Positions 58,201 through 64,000 of a stretch of 64,000 nucleotides of DNA are shown here, piece by piece. This stretch comes from Mactromeris polynyma. Taxonomy: Eukaryota > Mollusca > Bivalvia > Venerida > Mactridae. A program made the position numbers and the translations under genes. The DNA is taken from positions 21,006,905 through 21,070,904 of the forward strand of contig JASFXZ010000005.1 of assembly GCA_032209605.1 (NCBI GenBank). Reading direction: 5' to 3'. Within the stretch, counting starts at the first letter, position 1. Every line of letters starts with the position of its first letter. Under the pieces are notes generated by a model that was given only the letters and a program-made list of their open reading frames with translations, made no database searches and was not told the DNA's origin.

Positions 58201-58967
58201 GAGATAGCGTTCCTACTAAGATCAAGCACTCTCAAGTTTATAAAATTCACCAATGGTTCTTCGTCCGCGCTCATCTGAATCGTATTATCTGCTGCTGAAA
58301 AGATTTCTAGATTTGGAAAAAGGTTTCCAACTTGTTTCATCTGTTTCAGACTAGAAAAGTAATTTCTGGAGATATCAAGAACGTGAAGGTTTTGCAGAAA
58401 CCAATCGCTGTTACAATCTAATCCAGCATCTTTAAAGTTAGACAGCGAATTCCCCGAAACATTCAGTACTCCTAAGCTTCCAATGTCACAAAGATTCGGA
58501 ACGCGTAGAATTCCACTTCCGGTTAGGACTAAAGTAACCAGCGACTTCAAACCGTCAAAAGCAAGTGGATGTAACTGTAGGTGAAAGTTTGATGCCGAAT
58601 GTATAACAATTTCGTTCAAATTGTCCATGCCGAGAAAAGCATGTTTATGTATGTATGAGATTTTACACTCGTTAAATGTGATTGAGGTCAGGTGGGACAA
58701 TGATGAGAACATGTAGCTGTCAATGTCACGTGGAACTGCCGAATCACACTTCAAACTCAACTTAAACTTCTCCTGTACATCAATATTAGTGATTGAAATA
58801 AAGTCTGCGATGTCCCAGACGAAACAATTTAGTTCAAGGAGTGTCTTTTCCTGCGCATTCGTTTGCGCATAATTGCAATCACATGACCGTGGACACGCTG
58901 TACTCCGAGTTGTCGCTGCTGACGTGATGGACGCAAAACTGAAGTATAGAAGAAGGATCAGCGCCAT
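55218..58967 (-). CDS. Toll-like receptor, protostome (multiple-cysteine-cluster) type
   Basis: 1249 aa from the ATG at 58967. A TTTCAG just upstream suggests a 5' UTR intron, but the coding part is one exon. The protein has a signal peptide (MALILLLYFSFASITSA), LRRNT (CPRSCDC), about 18-20 LRRs, LRRCT (NPLICDCNLLWLRHW), the Toll-type cluster CCEFEACDCKYTCPDNCECY, a second block of about four LRRs, LRRCT (NPWLCDC), a membrane segment at about 963-983 and a TIR domain at about 1013-1143 (YDAFVTYHPTD, QQRDCPTT, RTIIVLSSAY, RWFWEKL). The BB loop lacks the usual RDxxPG: RDCPTTSSIP is present. A 105-residue tail after TIR carries HAYEEP, APPLP, YDYASE, YEYN and IYEEI. It probably senses microbes or Spaetzle-like ligands at the cell surface. 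Ligand unknown. Confidence 0.95.
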   Translation of the reverse strand: MALILLLYFSFASITSAATTRSTACPRSCDCNYAQTNAQEKTLLELNCFVWDIADFISITNIDVQEKFKLSLKCDSAVPRDIDSYMFSSLSHLTSITFNECKISYIHKHAFLGMDNLNEIVIHSASNFHLQLHPLAFDGLKSLVTLVLTGSGILRVPNLCDIGSLGVLNVSGNSLSNFKDAGLDCNSDWFLQNLHVLDISRNYFSSLKQMKQVGNLFPNLEIFSAADNTIQMSADEEPLVNFINLRVLDLSRNAISELPRSLLASSYDFQEIILSENQFKLVPSGFFSHCSRLLQLELQGNSLEDSIWIELAELQNLLYLDISKNELTFLNQTTIIELPGLTYLNLADNFVSTVPVRTFQNQQRLVELSLAANQIHTLDNESLHGLLFLKKLALQNNRIYSMNADVLNSVPGLIHLNLSHNFLWDIPSLSKLTSLETLDASHNNINTIPEKSLQVQGNIKYINLSNNHISEVPDNVFLSCSDLTKLDLSYNFISYLHPSVFMGLKIQTLLLQRNALKDIGKQFSNMDHLQELNLSSNQIIDTIQKFMFPKNIEMLDLSYNLFANIRPYAFDGLSKVRIVDLRYNNISSISRDALKVSTGRYAQTGFRFEGNPLICDCNLLWLRHWDQATQGPSIVNLNITKCSGAYGYPKAPLKSIPEDRFLCKYDKLCMQSCMCCEFEACDCKYTCPDNCECYNSADYVTNHHIQCSNKSISTIDKFIPKIGTMLDYSGNDVRVLQSYSFIGMGNVKTLLLNNSRIETISNGSFVGLTRIRLLGLSYNLITSLRYDMFGGLETLEALYLDHNRISEIQDGVFKHMTSLKTLSLSDNALKIMTDYMSTLLFSVNQISFQSNPWLCDCILYFSVRDKPEAYIKSTTGRRNSMDLMCLDVSSDKTDDRETILSTYSMKCEGHKYITTKSYFEELSSYDDAQIVVAEDQVPYVDNASVVVKETMEDTSIWSERMQIFIPAIVATTIVFFVVLGIMCRREFIKCLLLAKFNCKTSDLELLYDKMRFYDAFVTYHPTDEAFVLKELAIRLERGKPKYHILLQQRDCPTTSSIPNFISNSVQASHRTIIVLSSAYVADNSFLKCVTDSMKNDSIRRLIVITVGDIDSSKVDPVLRTYIKSKNSIRYGERWFWEKLHVCLPEPGKVEKDIARAEARPYASSDLARFSNAMKDNHAYEEPFSGNAPPLPKIGEYDYASESQTYEYNGGSNIYEEIKDKENTSLKYSEPWTETQLKTNVETLSRVTKT

Positions 58968-58973
58968 TGTGAA

Positions 58974-60767
58974 CCTGAAAGTAGAAATATTTAGATCTAT
59001 GTAAATGGTAGAAGTAGACTTTTAACAAACATATTCAATATCACAAACATGCCTCTATATATCAACAAGAAATTTTGCTGAAGTCCTGTTTTAAAAATTA
59101 AAGGCAATATTGGCAACATACTATTCCTGCTTAAACGGTTAAACTCTATTAAATGCCTACATAAATAATATATTGACAACGAGCAATGACGAAGACAGAC
59201 GTATTAAATGCAATATACGTAGTTTGGTGCGTCAAATGTTCAATATGAAACTTAAGATGATTGTCGGTAGATTGCGCGTCAAGTATATTGTACTTGCGTT
59301 TTACATTTAACTTATTTAAAACATTCCTAGTAGCAGCTAAGTGTTCTGTGCTGAAATCGCTTTTGTGCATACATATTCAAATATGGAAAAGTATCTTTCA
59401 ATCTGAATATATACCATCCAATGATCGCGGTTCGGTTTCGGATCATGTTAACGCAAACGTCATTCTTATAAACCGAATTCGATACTGTATGTTTGAAATC
59501 CGCTCGAGTCGTACGTTAGCCGTGACAAATGGGCTGAAGAAAGTACACCCTATGTTATTTATACTCCATTTCTGATTCAAGTGGGAGGAAAAAGTCACTC
59601 TTTACGGAAGAATAAGTCATAACTGACCACGGTATATGATGGCTGAAAACTATCAAACATAACTGATATCGTTGTGGATTTCTACTTCCCTCCCGTATCT
59701 AACTGTTGTTACCATAATTGTCTAGGTGCAATTTATCCCATCCTTATGTACATACGTTTAAATAATAAAAATAATAATAAATTCTTTATTTACAGATGTT
59801 ACGGTAACATATTAACATTAACAATAAATGTGTACATCTTATTTACAATATGACCTTCTATTAACAAGAAATAATAATGTGATAATGGTTCAAAATTTAA
59901 AAATATAATCGCAAAAGTCGCAAATCTATGAAAAAAACTTCATTTATTGTGAAGACAATATGGCAGAAATCATTGGATGAATTAGATAGATAGAAACGTC
60001 ACTAAATATGTCGGCATTTTCATACATATTTATCCTGTAGTGGATGTGTTGTGTTGGTGCTGTTGTTCGCAATGAATGTGGATAAGAATGCCTTTATTAT
60101 TAAAACAATCAAACAACACAGTTTCCTCAATAGGTATCTTATATTCTTGCTGTTTTGAAGTATGTACATAAATGATGATTATACATACATAATGAAGACA
60201 TCGGGCTACATGAAATGATAAAAACACATTTACTTACAGTTAACATTCAAGATGAACGTTATTCCAAGTTCAATAGCTCGCCCAAATATTACAAAGATGA
60301 GAAAATTTATTTGAAGTAATACATTTAAATTTGATTGATAAAAAATGTGTTATAAATCCAGGATATATCATAAAGTCACAATACAGTACATCTAGACATA
60401 TATAAACTTGTTTACGAACGAAATAAAATGTTAAATGGTTCGTATCCGAGTGTCTACACCCGATCACGTGATGTCCATCACCGGAGCGATCTAAGTACTT
60501 GAGTGACTTGGCAAATGTGCAAATACTTTAAGTGATATTTTAACGACTTAAAGAAATAACAATTACCCACTTATTCAGTTTCGAATTGAACAACGACACC
60601 ATTGAAATATAGACTATTAAGGAGCTATTTTCACGAGCTCGGCCCTTGATACAGTAACCGCAATGCAGCTTAAGGAATCAAATTAAAATTCCCAGAATTT
60701 TTTTAAATCTAGACAATGCGACTATATTACACAAAGTACAAAGAGCGAAGTCAGCAAAACTTATTAG
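58974..60767. other. Upstream flank of the Toll receptor, no supported gene
   Basis: The minus-strand upstream region should hold the non-coding first exon and promoter of the receptor, but neither was located. Small ORFs on both strands lack features. An AT-rich AATAATAATAA run occurs near 59760-59785. Confidence 0.45.
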
Positions 60768-60948
60768 AACAGTAAAACCTCACTCAAAGACCACCCCAAT
60801 AATAAGACTACCTCTAAATTAAGAACACAATTTTCAAGTCCATTTTCACTGTGTTGCTTTTTATTAAACCTCAATATTAAGACCATTTCAATAAGAAGAC
60901 CAGTTTTCAAGGGTCCCTAGAGTGGTCTAATATCGATGTTTTACTGTA
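60768..60948. mobile_element. CAGTAAAACC MITE, copy 5 (outside the duplication)
   Basis: Runs from ACAGTAAAACCTCACTCAAA to GATGTTTTACTGTA, inverted relative to the other copies (its left half matches the complement of their right half). It shows that the family is dispersed and not only copied by the duplication. Confidence 0.85.
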
Positions 60949-62026
60949 CCTCGTATTATTAAACTGAAACGTCCCATTTTGTTATTCAGCTTTATACAGT
61001 GGGTAAAACGAGCGATAACAAGATGGCTGCATAAACAGACCACAGCAAGAAAGGTCATCTTTGAAATATAATGTTTTAGACTTTTCTAGAAGCATTAAAA
61101 CAATACAATTTTAGGTAAATGAAATATTTCAATCAAACAGATGCCAGAACTGCATTTGGTTTCCATAAAACAGATAATAACGAAGAGGATACGAAGATCA
61201 TATCAAACTTGTAATTTATATTAAATGGCTGGCAATGTTGTGGTTCAGCCTACAAGTAAGATGACGATTGTTTAATGACCTTCCCCACAACAACGGTTAC
61301 TTTCAAATATCATTTCGATTACACTGACCTAAACGGTCGTTGATAATGTCAGTGCATTCAGTTACATTTATCTCAACTGCCATTAAATTGTCCTGTTTTA
61401 ATTAATGTTATCTAAATAAGTATTACTATTAGCACTCGAAAATAAAAACCTGCAGTATGTCTGCCATTCGAATGTCATCGCCCATTTCCAACTCTTAGTA
61501 CTTGCAAAAGCATGCAATGCAATGGAAAATGCCGAGGGGTTTTGCATTAGAGAGCAGAGTTATCAGAAGTAACCATTATTGACATTGAACTAAGAAATGA
61601 GTCAATTTTAAAATCAATATTGAACTAATCATGTAACTTTACAGCACTAGTCAACGTCAATTACGTCATCGACTGAACTACTTAAATGTATGGCATACTT
61701 CTTGAATCTCGGCAACAACAGTATTGCACTCAATGAAGCAAGACTTAGCTTGTTTGGTTATTGTTCCACGAAACAAGTTAAAGTCAATATCTATTAAAAA
61801 TCTAATTTTAACGCGAGACAAAAATGCGTACTTCAGATGCGTTGAAAATAATTGAGTTCAAATCACAATGTATTGAAGATATAGCGTGTCTTTCTAACTT
61901 AATATCAACATTACTGCAATCAAAGACAAAATGAGAAAACCATCATACTATTTATCTTCATCTGTTAAGTTTCACAGCGTTCGCATCCAATTTGTCCATA
62001 GCTGATCACATGGCAGCATGCCTTAA
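60949..62026. other. Spacer, nothing recognised
   Basis: AT-rich, no ORF or repeat of note. Confidence 0.5.
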
Positions 62027-62296
62027 TTGAATGAATACAATTTGCACCAAGCGCTATGGGAAACTTGTCCAGTACTGATACAGCAGAGGCGCTGTGTGAC
62101 AGTGTACGATAATATTGTACAGTTTGGTGAGAGCTGCGGCCATAATTATTATAATCAAATGAAGAGACCATGCCCGGGAGACAAATATTTATCAACTGTG
62201 AGATGGAAAACTCACAACGTCTCATTTTCATGGCTATGTCCGTGCCGATATGTTTCCCAAAACAAATTATCTTGGAGGTCAAAGCAGGAGAAATGA
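62027..62296 (+). CDS. Possible small cysteine-rich ORF or terminal exon (doubtful)
   Basis: The frame opens right after a TAA at 62024 and ends at TGA at 62294-62296. It has six cysteines in a C-x8-C-x13-C-x11-C, then C-x-C pattern, ending LCPCRYVSQNKLSW. A C-x-C near the end is seen in several secreted cystine-knot cytokines (for example IL-17 and related folds), but no family was recognised. The first in-frame ATG comes only after several of the cysteines, there is no signal peptide, and no acceptor is obvious just upstream. The minus strand is also open here for 105 codons. This may be chance. Confidence 0.2.
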   Translation: MNEYNLHQALWETCPVLIQQRRCVTVYDNIVQFGESCGHNYYNQMKRPCPGDKYLSTVRWKTHNVSFSWLCPCRYVSQNKLSWRSKQEK

Positions 62297-64000
62297 GTGT
62301 TCAGTGAGGTCTGTTCGAGTGAAATGAGGAAATTGGTACTGACGTAGACATCTTTTCTGTCTGAAAGCAAATGACTTATTCATGCAAACGATTACCATCA
62401 GACCATTGTATGATTATGTGAAATTGTTTTGTTGTACATTTGAACATTGCATACACTGTCAGTTATTATGCATCAAAAACCTTTAAGATTATAGCCTTTA
62501 TATCTTACAAAACGCGGTTTGACGTGAAATCAATTGTTCACTGAATACAATAGAACTAAACATCTCGATTGGAACATCTGAACCCGTTTATCTGTTACTA
62601 CTTCGAGCATTTTAAGTCTTGATTTTTTCCATTGAAAACAACTTAAATCAAATTATTTTTTTAAACATTATGGTCAATATGGAATATTAATTACATCGTA
62701 TACAACGGTTACTTGTACTTTGGTAACTTTGATAAATGTACATTGATACATATTACAATATCACAATACAGTTTTCAAAGTGATTAGCTCATCCCAAGCC
62801 TGCTTTTATTCTACACTCGGCACATTTAAACACATACAGCTTTTGACCTGCGTTTTTACGGCAAACAATAATTTTTCATCTCGAAAGTCATTTTTCACAA
62901 GATGCGTAAAAATGAATTACATGTCATATCTAGTCTATAAAATTAATGAAAACCCGCATGGTGCGTTTTTATTGTTCTTAGTGACAGGGCTACACTAGAA
63001 ATCCACTACCCCGACGTCCCGGACTAGTCAAATGCTGAATCAGGCTACCAACAGTTTAGTTGAAGTTAGTCCCGGACATTAGGCTGTTTTAAAAGCCAAC
63101 CAACTTCAGCAATTGTTCAGTTGTAAGTCAAATCTTAGAATCCCACAAACATGTACATGTGATTATTAGTTTTAGATTGTGGAGCTATCATTGTGTTTAC
63201 TTGTTACTAAATTGACCAATAGTCTCGGACAATTAGCTTACTATGTCGGACGAGTCAATTTTTACATTTCCATTAGTCCGAGACAAGTGCCTTTGAAAAC
63301 AATTACAGAGCCCTGTACACAGTGTATATGACTTATAGATGTAGTCTGTTTTCCTTTGATGGCCATAAATATAAATTGATGCATACATTTACAGCTCTGA
63401 CATTCCATTTACGATTATTGCCCTCAAAACGCACCAATATTCCCACCGTAAATCGACATGGCCAATTTATAATTAATATCTCATATATTGACTTGACAAG
63501 ATATGGGTCAGCTGAAAGAATGAGAAATATGCATCCAATTAAAAGCAAACCACATCAGTACTGTTACTCCAGACATATTGTAGCTACGAAATTGAGCATC
63601 TTCAAGGACCGGGAGCGTGGGTGTGCACTTGAAGACCAGCCAATCACAACGCTCGTTCTATCAACTGACCGGTAAATCAACCTATCCGAATGCTTGTGTC
63701 ATCGCGGAAGTGGGGGATATTAAATCTGGTGTTAAATATGGTGTTACTTATAGTGTAACAATAAATCTAGTGTGTTCTTAAGGACTTCAAGAAGACAACA
63801 AGTACACAAGAACAGGGATAGTGTTACCGAAATATTTATATTTACGCCTATACTAACACTACTTCCTTAAGTCGTTCTCAGACGTTTTTTTTTTCTTAAT
63901 TAATAGGAACATCATAATAGTTGAGACATTGTAGGCTTACGTGTTTTCCCACACGTCGCACGCTAAATACTTAAAGCTGCTTAAAGTTACATATTTGTGT
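62297..64000. other. Spacer to window end, no supported gene
   Basis: Around 63010-63290 the phrases CCCGGACTAGTC, GTCCCGGACATTAG, TCTCGGACAATTAG and GTCCGAGACAAG recur in both orientations, probably a degenerate repeat. ORFs at 63322-63675 and the opposite strand lack recognisable domains. Confidence 0.4.

Overview
The window is animal nuclear DNA: AT-rich, with spliced genes, consensus GT/AG introns, tRNA-derived SINEs with target-site duplications, many inverted-repeat transposon relics and long minisatellites. Gene content (a protostome-type Toll receptor with the cysteine cluster between its two LRR blocks, a thrombospondin-1/C-type-lectin secreted protein, a rapsyn homologue, lineage-restricted Kelch proteins) fits a lophotrochozoan, most likely a bivalve mollusc. 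The species cannot be fixed from the sequence alone.

Layout. (1) 1-14.8 kb: a complete rapsyn gene on the minus strand, assembled here from six exons (430 aa), with all splice phases consistent. Its introns and 3' flank carry four or five tandem arrays: 38-bp units at 1-400 and 3.7-4.9 kb, a 118-bp array at 1.0 kb, a 78-bp array at 7.4-9.2 kb with a higher-order structure of ten units, and a 46-bp array at 10.6-12.3 kb. (2) 14.8-16.4 kb: spacer with a MITE and a tRNA-like relic. (3) 16.4-52.2 kb: a direct tandem duplication of a unit of about 18 kb. Each copy has a 34-bp minisatellite, SINE/tRNA-like heads, a Kelch-repeat gene on the minus strand, a GC-rich spacer element and several MITEs. 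The copies differ by large indels. Copy 1 alone has a SINE, a retrotransposon RT fragment flanked by inverted repeats, and other elements. Copy 2 alone has a 4.8-kb block with a secreted TSP1 plus C-type lectin gene, and a chimeric insertion made of a Kelch-gene fragment joined to an inverted segment. (4) 52.2-59.0 kb: a Toll-like receptor gene on the minus strand (1249 aa, coding sequence in one exon). (5) 59-64 kb: mostly non-coding, with one MITE and one doubtful small cysteine-rich ORF.

How the parts relate. Rapsyn (synaptic scaffold) has no evident functional link to the rest. The Toll receptor and the lectin are both plausible innate-immune genes, and the Kelch pair is a recent local expansion whose N-terminal 35-residue repeat has already changed copy number (three versus five). 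No CRISPR, operon or other prokaryotic system is present. The most unusual signals are the duplication with its chimeric insert, the higher-order satellite, the two hairpin-bearing 38-bp arrays of the same period, and the tyrosine-rich tail of the Toll receptor.
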